Source: Actinomycetota bacterium (GTDB lineage: Bacteria; Actinomycetota; Actinomycetes; Streptosporangiales; Streptosporangiaceae). From it: a stretch of 38,177 nucleotides of DNA. The stretch is from the NCBI GenBank assembly GCA_021324595.1, contig JAJPIV010000127.1:1-38177 (forward strand). Direction: 5' to 3'. Both the position numbers and the translations under genes were made by a program. The notes under the pieces were generated by a model. It made no database searches. It saw nothing but the letters and a program-made list of their open reading frames with translations, and had not been told where the DNA came from. Shown here piece after piece: positions 16,614 to 23,647 of this stretch; the stretch's first letter is position 1; each line of letters opens with the position of its first letter.

Positions 16614-17323
16614 AGCTCAATCCCTTCTTCTTCGAGGCGTTCCTCCATGACCTCGGCGAGGATCGCGTGCAGCCCGGGGTCGACGTCGGCGATCATGTCC
16701 AGCGCGCCCGTGTGGTGCCAGATGAGGTAGAGCTCGATGAGGGTCTTGTCGGCGACCGCCCACCCGGTCGAGGTCGTGTGCAGGGTCTCCGGCGGCAGCG
16801 CCCGCCGCCACAGGTCCAGGTGGGCGGAGACGTCGCTGGTCTCCGGGCCCCAGTCGGGGAACGCGTCCGGCTGGAGCATGTCCGGCGAGACCTGCGTCCC
16901 GGTTGACATGATCTTGTAGATGATCCGGGAGTACGCCTTGAGCGCCTCCCTGGCGGAGGCCAGGCCGTTGCCGACGGCCACCTCGCGCATGATCGTGATG
17001 ATCCCGCCGGGGTTGTTGCCGCGCGGGCAGCGCAGGCAGGAGAAGCACTGGGAGCACTCCCAGATGTCCTCCTGCATCTGCTGGTAGAACAGCTCGACGT
17101 CCTCGCGGGCGGCCGCCTGGGCGATCCGGCGCGGGCTGAAGTCGTAGAACCTCGCCGACGGGCAGGCGGCGACGCAGATGCCGCACTCGTAGCAGCCGTA
17201 CAGGTAGTCCGCGAACCGGATGTCGTTCTTGACCTCGGCGAACAGGCGCTGCTTCTCCTCCAGCGGCACGTCGGCGTACCCGGCGACCTGCGGGGCCTTG
17301 TAATGGGCATCGGTCATGGTCAT
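16610..17323 (-). CDS. shdrC1: sHdrC1, ferredoxin-type subunit of the sulfur-oxidising Hdr-like complex
   Basis: A 237-residue HdrC-like protein with two [4Fe-4S] motifs, C44-X2-C47-X2-C50-X3-C54 (YGCYECGICVAACPS) and C90-X2-C93-X2-C96-X2-C99 (WECSQCFSCLRCPRG). The C-terminal half is helical and lacks membrane segments, so the subunit is cytoplasmic. It passes electrons between sHdrB1 and sHdrA. The start at 17323 (MTMTD) has AGGTG about six bases upstream; the internal ATG two codons later is possible. It lies 8 bp behind the dsrE-like gene, tying sulfur delivery to oxidation in one transcript. Confidence 0.9.
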   Translation of the reverse strand: MTMTDAHYKAPQVAGYADVPLEEKQRLFAEVKNDIRFADYLYGCYECGICVAACPSARFYDFSPRRIAQAAAREDVELFYQQMQEDIWECSQCFSCLRCPRGNNPGGIITIMREVAVGNGLASAREALKAYSRIIYKIMSTGTQVSPDMLQPDAFPDWGPETSDVSAHLDLWRRALPPETLHTTSTGWAVADKTLIELYLIWHHTGALDMIADVDPGLHAILAEVMEERLEEEGIEL

Positions 17324-17331
17324 GGCGGCAC

Positions 17332-17715
17332 CTAGAAGCTGATGACGGCGTCGGCCCTGACCGCCAGGTCGTTGAACGCGGCGCCGCCGATCATCTCGAC
17401 GCCGCCGATCAGGTCGTCCAGGCTGAGGTCATTGAGGTCGAGCGAGGGCTGGCAGACCAGCAGGCGCACGCCCAGGCCGGTGGCCTGCTCGACGAAGTAG
17501 CGCAGCGGCTGGCCGCGCTCTCCCTTCGGGCCGATCTTGTCGACCATGTCCTTGCGGAGCAGCGTCGGCCCGTACATGGTGAAGTAGATCATCACCTCGC
17601 AGTCCATCGCCGCCGCCGAGGCGGCGAGGAAGAACGGGGTGGCGCACCTCCCGGGGTCGCTGATCCCGTGGGTCTGGACGTACAGGATCCTCGCCTCTGC
17701 CTCGTCCGACCACAT
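17332..17715 (-). CDS. DsrE-family sulfurtransferase of the sHdr operon
   Basis: A 127-residue single-domain DsrE-like protein. The first strand ILYVQTHGISDPGRCATPFFLAASAAAMD and the second CEVMIYFTMYGPTLLRKD are typical; the conserved active cysteine is C88 in GVRLLVCQPSLDLNDL, with C24 and C39 also present. It sits between tusA and shdrC1 and probably exchanges sulfane sulfur with TusA. It is distinct from the longer DsrE3A-like protein at the other end of the operon (1686-2195), so the operon is bracketed by two DsrE proteins. The subtype (DsrE3B-like or other) cannot be settled without an alignment. Confidence 0.87.
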   Translation of the reverse strand: MWSDEAEARILYVQTHGISDPGRCATPFFLAASAAAMDCEVMIYFTMYGPTLLRKDMVDKIGPKGERGQPLRYFVEQATGLGVRLLVCQPSLDLNDLSLDDLIGGVEMIGGAAFNDLAVRADAVISF

Positions 17716-17724
17716 GGCGCCCGC

Positions 17725-17967
17725 CTACTTCGCCCGGCGGATGAGGACGTGGAAGACCTCGCCGCGCTTGTCGATGCCGAGCAGCTCGTTGCCGGTCCGC
17801 CCGCTCCACGCCCGCATGTCGGGCTCGACCCCGGGGTCGGTGGCGAGCAGCTCGAGCACCTGGCCGACCGCGAGGGCCCTGATCGCCTGCGCGGTCTTGA
17901 TGACCGGGAGCGGGCACTGCAGGCCGGTGCAGTCCAGGGTCTGATCCGCGGGCGGGCTGTCGGCCAC
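17725..17967 (-). CDS. tusA: TusA-family sulfur carrier
   Basis: An 80-residue TusA protein starting at GTG 17967 with AAGGAG six bases upstream; the longer open frame to 18192 is not needed by the family. The signature LDCTGLQCPLPVIKTAQAI carries C13 and the persulfide cysteine C18 of the CPxP motif, followed by the glycine-rich GQVLELLATDPG strand. TusA accepts sulfane sulfur from rhodanese or DsrE partners and hands it to the oxidising machinery in the cytoplasm. It is the first standard gene of the long operon, and its start is 10 bp past the short basic ORF at 17991-18080. Confidence 0.93.
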   Translation of the reverse strand: MADSPPADQTLDCTGLQCPLPVIKTAQAIRALAVGQVLELLATDPGVEPDMRAWSGRTGNELLGIDKRGEVFHVLIRRAK

Positions 17968-17990
17968 GGCGCGCTCCTTCGGTCGTCCGG

Positions 17991-18080
17991 TCAGGAGGCC
18001 GGCCGCGCCGGGCGCTTCCGGCGCCGGCTGAACGGCCGGCGCAGGCCGCGGGAACGGACCCGGGGCTCCTCCTTGGCCAT
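17991..18080 (-). CDS. possible 29-residue basic leader ORF upstream of tusA
   Basis: ATG at 18080 opens a 29-codon frame (begins MAKEEPRVRSRGLRRP) ending TGA at 17991-17993, 23 bases before the tusA GTG. Eleven of the residues are arginine or lysine. No Shine-Dalgarno precedes the ATG, but an AT-richer patch (18080-18105) lies immediately upstream, so a leaderless transcript is conceivable. In DNA of this composition arginine-rich short frames arise by chance, so it may not be translated. No known leader-peptide family is recognised. Confidence 0.2.
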   Translation of the reverse strand: MAKEEPRVRSRGLRRPFSRRRKRPARPAS

Positions 18081-18116
18081 GTATTCGTATGTGCAGATAT
18101 GCTGATGTCTTCAGGG
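18076..18116 (-). promoter_or_regulatory. AT-richer island, likely promoter/operator of the sHdr operon
   Basis: This is the only AT-rich patch between tusA and the divergent CxxC gene. On the minus strand TGAAGA and TACGAA lie 18 bases apart, a weak sigma70-like pair, about 110 bases before the tusA start. Within it the imperfect palindrome around ATGT-GCAG-ATAT (about 18089-18100) resembles the AT-flanked half-sites bound by ArsR-family repressors, and an ArsR gene lies nearby at 18569-18919. The boxes are weak and the assignment is inferred. Confidence 0.35.
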
Positions 18117-18193
18117 CTCTCTGTCCAGAGGGCGGCGGAACTTTTTCGCTCGGCCGGCCTGCGGGCCCGCCGGGGGTGCGGGGACCGGCCACG

Positions 18194-18562
18194 ATGACGA
18201 TCCACGACCTGCGCTGCGACGTCTGCGGCCGGGTGATCCCGCTGCCCGCCGACGGCGTGCGGTTCTCGTACCATCCGGGCCGGGCCGACCTGCGCGACGA
18301 CTCCGGCCTGGCCTGCGCCCAGTGCTGGGCGGAGGCGGTGCGCGACCTGGGCGAGCCCGGCGGGCGCGCGGCCTGCGCCGCCTGCGGGGCGGCGACCTCC
18401 CGGTCCGCCAGCCTTCACCTGCGACGGCCCGGGCAGCCGTCGTCCTGGCGGCTGTGCGCGGCCGACGCCGTGGCGTTCCTCAACCGGCTGCGCACCGTCG
18501 AGCCCAAGCTCGACCCGGCGACCTTCCGCTTCCCGGCCCGGGAGCGGCGGCGCGATCCCTGA
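18194..18562 (+). CDS. small CxxC (zinc-ribbon-like) protein, unknown function
   Basis: A 122-residue protein with three C-X2-C pairs, C8/C11 (CDVCG), C41/C44 (CAQC) and C61/C64 (CAACG), plus C88. The spacing suggests a zinc-ribbon or rubredoxin-like knuckle protein. ATG at 18194 is chosen because the cysteine pattern begins seven residues later; the frame is open back to 18089. It reads divergently from tusA and convergently towards arsR, six bases from its stop, so it shares the promoter region with the sHdr operon. No named family is recognised; a regulatory or metal-related role is a guess. Confidence 0.6.
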   Translation: MTIHDLRCDVCGRVIPLPADGVRFSYHPGRADLRDDSGLACAQCWAEAVRDLGEPGGRAACAACGAATSRSASLHLRRPGQPSSWRLCAADAVAFLNRLRTVEPKLDPATFRFPARERRRDP

Positions 18563-18568
18563 CCGCGG

Positions 18569-18919
18569 TCAGGTCGCGACGGGCGCCGGGGCAGGCGGGG
18601 GGGCCGCCGCCGGGCGCCAGCCGAGCTCCTCGGCCATGAACTCGCGGAGCAGGTCCACGGCCTGGACGACCTTCTGGCTGGTCAGGGCATAGAAGATGGT
18701 GCTGCCGGACCGCTGCGCGGCGACGATGCCGCGGTCGCGCAGCACCGCCAGGTGCCTGCTGCAGTTGGGCTGGGAGATCTCCAGCGCCTCGGCGATGTCG
18801 CCGACCGACCGGGGGCCGTCGCGGAGCGCGCTGATGATGAGCAGCCGCGTCGGGTCGGCAAGCGCCTTGCACACCCGGGCGTGCAACTCGGTGATCTCGA
18901 CCGCGTCCAGGTTCGGCAC
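18569..18919 (-). CDS. ArsR/SmtB-family repressor (SoxR/sHdrR-like candidate)
   Basis: A 116-residue winged-helix protein: ALADPTRLLIISALRDGPRSVGDIAEALEISQPNCSRHLAVLRDRGIVAAQRSGSTIFYAL contains helix-turn-helix and wing. Two cysteines are seen, C17 (RVCKAL) and C53 in the recognition helix (SQPNCSRHL). Regulators of this kind in sulfur oxidisers (SoxR, sHdrR) sense persulfides through cysteines, so it is a good candidate for control of the sHdr operon and perhaps of the soe-like genes. No arsenic or metal motif such as CVC is present. GTG at 18919 is chosen for GAGGAG five bases upstream; GTG at 18925 is also in frame. The proline/alanine tail is disordered. Confidence 0.82.
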   Translation of the reverse strand: MPNLDAVEITELHARVCKALADPTRLLIISALRDGPRSVGDIAEALEISQPNCSRHLAVLRDRGIVAAQRSGSTIFYALTSQKVVQAVDLLREFMAEELGWRPAAAPPPAPAPVAT

Positions 18920-18979
18920 GCTCACTCCTCGCCCGGCCCGGGCTCCCCAGCGGGCCCCTTCCTTCATGGTAGGGCGTCC

Positions 18980-19011
18980 GTGCGGCCCGGCCCGACGCGG
19001 CCGGGCCGCAC
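18980..19011. repeat. perfect 13-bp inverted repeat in the arsR-soe intergenic region
   Basis: Arms at 18980-18992 (GTGCGGCCCGGCC) and 18999-19011 are exact complements, separated by six bases. The structure sits between the divergent arsR gene and the Fe-S/NrfD-type gene, just before the TACAA palindrome. A 13-bp perfect stem is longer than most chance hairpins here. It could insulate the two promoters, act as an attenuator in the arsR leader, or bind a regulator. Confidence 0.7.
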
Positions 19012-19018
19012 CGCGACC

Positions 19019-19035
19019 TACAAGCACTCTTTGTA
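19019..19035. promoter_or_regulatory. palindromic operator candidate TACAA-N7-TTGTA, soe-like unit
   Basis: TACAAGCACTCTTTGTA is a 5-bp-arm palindrome with 7-base spacing, fits the LysR T-N11-A rule, and lies 58 bases before the start at 19094. A third half-site follows (TTGTA-GCAGA-TACAA to 19045). The same arrangement recurs at 24598-24614 before lysR, with an almost matching third half-site. The shared pattern argues for binding by that LysR protein. Confidence 0.65.
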
Positions 19036-19093
19036 GCAGATACAACATCCGGCGGGCTAGGCGGGCCGGCCGGGCGGGCCGTACCGTCCGCTC

Positions 19094-20623
19094 ATGACCG
19101 CCGCCGACCGGGCCGCGCCGCGCTGGGTCAAGCTGCTCGACCAGGACAAGTGCATCGGCTGCCACGCGTGCACGACGGCGTGCAAGAGCGAGAACGACGT
19201 GCCGGTCGGGGTGAGCCGCACCTACGTCAAGTCCGTCGACGTCGGGGTCTTCCCGCAGGTCCGCCGCGCGTTCCAGGTCACCCGCTGCAACCAGTGCGCC
19301 GACCCGCCGTGCGTGGCCGTCTGCCCGACGCAGGCGATGTTCCAGCGCGCCGACGGCATCGTCGACGTCGACAAGGACCTGTGCATCGGATGCAAGGCGT
19401 GCATCGCCGCCTGCCCCTATGACGCGATCTTCATCAACCCTCGGGACCGCTCCGCCGAGAAGTGCAACATGTGCGCGCACCGGCTGGACATCGGGCTCGA
19501 GCCGGCCTGCGTCACCGTCTGCCCCACCGAGGCGATCCTGGTCGGCGACCTGAACGACCCCGCCTCCCGGGTCGCCCAGATCATCGAGCGCCAGCCCGTG
19601 ACGGTGCGGCGGCCGGAGAAGGAGACCCGGCCCGGCGTCTTCTACAAGGGCGCGCACCAGGCCACGCTCGACCCGCTGGCGGCCCGCCGCCCGGACGGCG
19701 GGCTGTTCGCCTGGGCGACCCAGGGCCCGCTGGGCCCGCAGCTGGTGGTCTCCGGCCACCCGGGCACCCCCAACTCCTCGGCCACCGCGCTGCTGTCCTA
19801 CGACGTCCCGCATGCCGCCCCGTGGGGCTGGCGGGTCAGCCTCTACACCTGGACCAAGAGCATCGCCGCGGGCGCGTTCGCGGTCCCCGCCGGGCTGGCC
19901 TTCCTCGGCTTCACCGGCTTCGGCGATCCGGTCGTCCGGTGGGTGGCGCCGGCGCTCACGCTGGCCTTCCTCGCGCTCACCGGGGTCCTGCTGATCTGGG
20001 ACCTCAAGCACCCGATGCGGTTCCACCTGATCTTCACCCGGCACCACTGGCGCAGCTGGCTGGTGCGCGGCTCGTTCATCATCGGCGGCTACGGCGCGGT
20101 GGCGGGCGGGTACCTGCTCGCCGCCCTGGCCGGCGCGACCGCCGCGCAGCGGGTCCTCGCCGGGATCGGCATCCCGCTCGCGCTCGCCAGCGCGGTCTAC
20201 ACCGGCTACCTGTTCGCCCAGGCCAAGGGGCGCGACCTGTGGCAGAGCCCGCAACTGCACGCCCACCTGGCCGTCCAGGCGGCGCTGGCCGGGGCGGCGG
20301 CGGTGCTGCCGTTCCTGGCCTGGCTCGCCCCGGGCCGGGCGGTCACCGCCGCGGAGATCACGCTGGCCGTCGCCGCGGTGATCCACGTCCTGCAGGTGGC
20401 CAGCGAGGACACCCTGCCGCACGTCACCGCGCACGCCCACCTGGCCAACCGCGAGATGACCCGCGGCGCCTTCGCCCGGTTCTTCTGGCCAGGGCTGCTG
20501 CTCGTCGCGGCGGCGGCCGCGGCCCCCTGGATCGGGGTCGCCGCCGCTCCGCTCGCCCTGATCGGCCTGCTCGGGCACGAGCACGCCTACGTCCAGGCCG
20601 GCCAGTCCGTCCCGCTCGCCTAG
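19094..20623 (+). CDS. fused four-cluster ferredoxin and NrfD/DmsC-like membrane subunit (SoeB-SoeC-like)
   Basis: A 509-residue fusion. The N-terminal 150 residues hold four [4Fe-4S] sites: C20-C23-C26-C30, C65-C68-C73-C77, C97-C100-C103-C107 and C124-C127-C139-C143, the DmsB/SoeB pattern. From about residue 245 on are roughly eight hydrophobic helices (SIAAGAFAVPAGLAFLGF, LTLAFLALTGVLLIW, further to the C terminus) of the NrfD/DmsC quinone-reacting family. Separate SoeB and SoeC are the norm, so this is a gene fusion. It would take electrons from the molybdenum subunit encoded 12 bp downstream to quinone. No twin-arginine signal is present, so the soluble part faces the cytoplasm. The Shine-Dalgarno is weak. 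Polysulfide, thiosulfate or DMSO-type activity cannot be excluded. Confidence 0.85.
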   Translation: MTAADRAAPRWVKLLDQDKCIGCHACTTACKSENDVPVGVSRTYVKSVDVGVFPQVRRAFQVTRCNQCADPPCVAVCPTQAMFQRADGIVDVDKDLCIGCKACIAACPYDAIFINPRDRSAEKCNMCAHRLDIGLEPACVTVCPTEAILVGDLNDPASRVAQIIERQPVTVRRPEKETRPGVFYKGAHQATLDPLAARRPDGGLFAWATQGPLGPQLVVSGHPGTPNSSATALLSYDVPHAAPWGWRVSLYTWTKSIAAGAFAVPAGLAFLGFTGFGDPVVRWVAPALTLAFLALTGVLLIWDLKHPMRFHLIFTRHHWRSWLVRGSFIIGGYGAVAGGYLLAALAGATAAQRVLAGIGIPLALASAVYTGYLFAQAKGRDLWQSPQLHAHLAVQAALAGAAAVLPFLAWLAPGRAVTAAEITLAVAAVIHVLQVASEDTLPHVTAHAHLANREMTRGAFARFFWPGLLLVAAAAAAPWIGVAAAPLALIGLLGHEHAYVQAGQSVPLA

Positions 20624-20635
20624 GAAGGGGCCGCC

Positions 20636-23600
20636 ATGTCGTCAGACCGCGCCGCCGGCCGCGCCCCACGGCCGGGCGCGAGCACGGCCGCCAGCTCCCG
20701 CGCCGCCGGCTCCCTGCCGGCCGGCACCCTGCCGGCCGACGCCGACCTGGACGCGCTCGGCGCGCGGGTCCTGGCCGCCCGCGCGGCGACGCAGGCCCGG
20801 GGCGAGACGTTCTACGCCGGCCCGAGCGGGGTGCACCTGGCCGCGTTCCCGCCGATCGAGCGGTGGGACGACTGGGTGGAGCTGGACTCCAGGGCGTGGC
20901 CGCGGCGCGAGGAACGGCACTACATGCTCGTGCCCACCACCTGCTTCAACTGCGAGTCCGCCTGCGGCTTGCTCGCCTACGTGGACCGCGAGACCGGCCA
21001 GGTCCGCAAGTTCGAGGGCAACCCCGAGCATCCCGGCTCGCGCGGCCGCAACTGCGCCAAGGGCCCGTCCACCCTGACCCAGATCACCGACCCGGACCGG
21101 ATCCTCTACCCGCTGCGGCGCTCCGGCCCGCGCGGTTCCGGCCGGTGGGAGCAGATCACCTGGGACGAGGCGCTGGACGCGCTCGCCGCCCGCATCCGCA
21201 CGGCCATCACCGAGGGGCGCCAGAACGAGATCATGATCCACATCGGGCGGCCCGGCGAGGACGGCTTCACCGAGCGGGTGCTGGCGAGCTGGGGGGTGGA
21301 CGGCCACAACTCGCACACCAACGTCTGCTCCTCCGGCGGCCGGGCCGGCTTCCAGTTCTGGCTCGGCGCGGACCGGCCCAGCCCCGACCACGCGAACGCG
21401 AAGGTCATCTACCTGATCAGCTCGCACCTGGAGACCGGGCACTACTTCAACCCGCACGCCCAGCGGATCACGCAGGCGCGGGCGAACGGCGCGAAGTTGA
21501 TCGTTCTCGACACCCGGCTGTCGAACACCGCCACCCATGCCGACCACTGGCTGTCCCCGCAGCCCGGCTCCGAGGCGGCGATCAACCTCGCGGTCGCCCG
21601 GCACCTGATCGCGACCAAGCGCTACGACCGCGAGTTCGTCCGCAGGTGGTGGAACTGGGCCGAGTACCTGCGCGCCTGCCACCCGGGCACCCCGGTCACG
21701 TTCGAGGCGTTCGAGGCGATCCTCGCCACGCTCTACGCGGACTTCACGTTCGAGTACGCGGCGGCGGAATCCGGCGTGGACGCCCGCGTGATCGCCGATG
21801 TCGCGGAGCTCATCGCGGGCGCGGGCACGCGGTTCGCCGGGCACGTGTGGCGCTCGGCCGCCGCCGGCAACCTCGGCGGCTGGCAGGTCGCCCGGACGCT
21901 GTTCCTCATCTCCGCCCTGCTCGGCGCGGTGGCGACCGAGGGCGGCACGTTCCCCAACGCCTACAACAAGTTCGTGCCCAGGCCGATCCACGTCCCGCCG
22001 CACCCGGGCACCTGGCAGGACCTGTCCTGGCCGATCGAGTACCCGCTGTCGCAGAACGAGATGTCCTTCCTGCTGCCGCACTTCCTCGCCGAGGGCAGGG
22101 GGCGGCTCGACACCTACTTCATCCGGGTTTACAACCCGGTCTGGACCAACCCGGACGGCGCGGCCTGGATGGAGGTGCTGACCGACGAGGACAAGGTCGG
22201 CTGCTTCGTCGCGCTGACCCCCACCTGGAACGAGTCCGCGTTCCTCGCGGACTACGTGCTCCCCATGGGCCACGGCTCGGAGCGGCACGACACCCACTCC
22301 TACGAGCAGTACGACGGGCAGTGGGTCGCGTTCCGGCAGCCGGTGCTGCGCGCCGCCGCCGAGCGGCTCGGCGCGAAGGTCACCGACACCCGCGAGGTCA
22401 ACCCCGGCCAGGTGTGGGAGGAGAACGAGTTCTGGATCGAGCTGTCCTGGCGGATCGACCCGGACGGCTCGCTGGGCATCCGCCGGTACCACGAGTCCCG
22501 GGCCGATCCGGGGACCAAGCTGACGGTGGACGAGTACTACGGCTGGATGTTCGGGAACTCCGTGCCGGGCCTGCCCGAGAAGGCGGCGGCCGAGGGCCTG
22601 ACCCCCCTGGGGTACATGCGCCGGCACGGCGCGTTCGAGATCGCCAGGGGGCAGGGCCCGCTGCACGAGCGGGAGGTTCCCGCCGGGGAGCTCGTGGACG
22701 TCGCGGTCACGCCGGACGGCCGGGTGTACGCGGCCAGCGCCGGCCCGCCCGATCCGAACATCGTGCCCACGGGATCACCGGAACCGGACGGGAACGGGCG
22801 CCGGGCGGTCGGCGTGGAGGTGGACGGGAAGGTGCTGCGCGGCTTCCCCACCCCGAGCGGGCGGCTGGAGTTCTGGTCCTCCACCCTCGCGGCGTGGGGC
22901 TGGCCGGAGCACGCGCTGCCCGGCTACATCAAGAGCCACGTGCACCCGGACAACCTGGAGCCCGGCCAGCTGGTGCTGCTGTCCACGTTCCGGCTGCCGA
23001 CGCAGATCCACACCCGCTCGGCGAACTCCAAGTGGCTGGACGAGCTCGCGCACACCAACCCGGTCTGGATCCACCCCTCGGACGCGGCCCGGCTGGGCGT
23101 GGCGAGGACCGGGGACCTGGTGCGGGTGGAGACCGAGATCGGCTATTTCGTGGCGAAGGCGTGGATCACGCAGGGCATCCGGCCGGGCGTGGTCGCGTGC
23201 AGCCACCACATGGGCCGGTGGCGGCTCGAGGGCGGGCCGCGGGGCGCCGGCTCCATGATGGCCACCGTCGACCTGGAGCGCGGCCCGGACGGCTGGAGGA
23301 TGCGGCGCCGCGCGCCGGTCTCGCCGTATGAGTCCCCCGACCCCGACACCCGGCGGATCTGGTGGAGCGACACCGGGGTCCACCAGAACCTCACCTTCCC
23401 GGTTCACCCGGACCCGATCTCGGGGATGCACTGCTGGCACCAGGCGGTGCGGGTCCGGCCCGCCGAGCCCGGGGACCAGCACGGCGACATCGCGGTGGAC
23501 ACGGCCAGGTCCCGGCAGGTGTACCGGAAGTGGCTGGCGCTCACCCGGCCGGCGGGCAGCGGCTCCCCGGGCGGCCTGCGCCGCCCGTACTGGCTCATGC

Positions 23601-23647
23601 GGCCGCTCAGGCCGACCAGGGACGCCTTCCGGGTGCCCGTGCCGTGA
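20636..23647 (+). CDS. soeA: molybdopterin oxidoreductase, SoeA-like sulfite dehydrogenase candidate
   Basis: A 1003-residue DMSO-reductase-family protein. The N-terminal [4Fe-4S] motif is C103-X2-C106-X3-C110-X29-C140 (CFNCESACGLLAYVD); C231 in SHTNVCSSGGRAG is the probable molybdenum ligand; the C-terminal dinucleotide-binding domain contains TQIHTRSANSKWLDEL and ITQGIRPGVVACSHHMGRW. There is no twin-arginine signal, so it works in the cytoplasm like SoeA, which oxidises the sulfite produced by sHdr to sulfate. ATG at 20636 has GGAAGGGG in front. The unit lies beside the sHdr operon and TorD-like chaperone gene, which supports a sulfur role, but the substrate (sulfite, polysulfide, other) is inferred. 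The extra 100 residues before the cluster are uncommon in shorter relatives. Confidence 0.83.
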   Translation: MSSDRAAGRAPRPGASTAASSRAAGSLPAGTLPADADLDALGARVLAARAATQARGETFYAGPSGVHLAAFPPIERWDDWVELDSRAWPRREERHYMLVPTTCFNCESACGLLAYVDRETGQVRKFEGNPEHPGSRGRNCAKGPSTLTQITDPDRILYPLRRSGPRGSGRWEQITWDEALDALAARIRTAITEGRQNEIMIHIGRPGEDGFTERVLASWGVDGHNSHTNVCSSGGRAGFQFWLGADRPSPDHANAKVIYLISSHLETGHYFNPHAQRITQARANGAKLIVLDTRLSNTATHADHWLSPQPGSEAAINLAVARHLIATKRYDREFVRRWWNWAEYLRACHPGTPVTFEAFEAILATLYADFTFEYAAAESGVDARVIADVAELIAGAGTRFAGHVWRSAAAGNLGGWQVARTLFLISALLGAVATEGGTFPNAYNKFVPRPIHVPPHPGTWQDLSWPIEYPLSQNEMSFLLPHFLAEGRGRLDTYFIRVYNPVWTNPDGAAWMEVLTDEDKVGCFVALTPTWNESAFLADYVLPMGHGSERHDTHSYEQYDGQWVAFRQPVLRAAAERLGAKVTDTREVNPGQVWEENEFWIELSWRIDPDGSLGIRRYHESRADPGTKLTVDEYYGWMFGNSVPGLPEKAAAEGLTPLGYMRRHGAFEIARGQGPLHEREVPAGELVDVAVTPDGRVYAASAGPPDPNIVPTGSPEPDGNGRRAVGVEVDGKVLRGFPTPSGRLEFWSSTLAAWGWPEHALPGYIKSHVHPDNLEPGQLVLLSTFRLPTQIHTRSANSKWLDELAHTNPVWIHPSDAARLGVARTGDLVRVETEIGYFVAKAWITQGIRPGVVACSHHMGRWRLEGGPRGAGSMMATVDLERGPDGWRMRRRAPVSPYESPDPDTRRIWWSDTGVHQNLTFPVHPDPISGMHCWHQAVRVRPAEPGDQHGDIAVDTARSRQVYRKWLALTRPAGSGSPGGLRRPYWLMRPLRPTRDAFRVPVP

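Noticed and set aside
19462-23331. 1289-residue + strand open frame overlapping the molybdoenzyme
   Set aside because: It is an alternative frame of two genes with clear cluster motifs; protein is low-complexity RGP-rich.
20636-23647. arsenite oxidase or formate dehydrogenase
   Set aside because: The DmsB/DmsC-like partner and a cysteine-type molybdenum ligand (NVCSSG) fit the PsrA/SoeA group better, there is no Rieske subunit, and no selenocysteine codon is seen.
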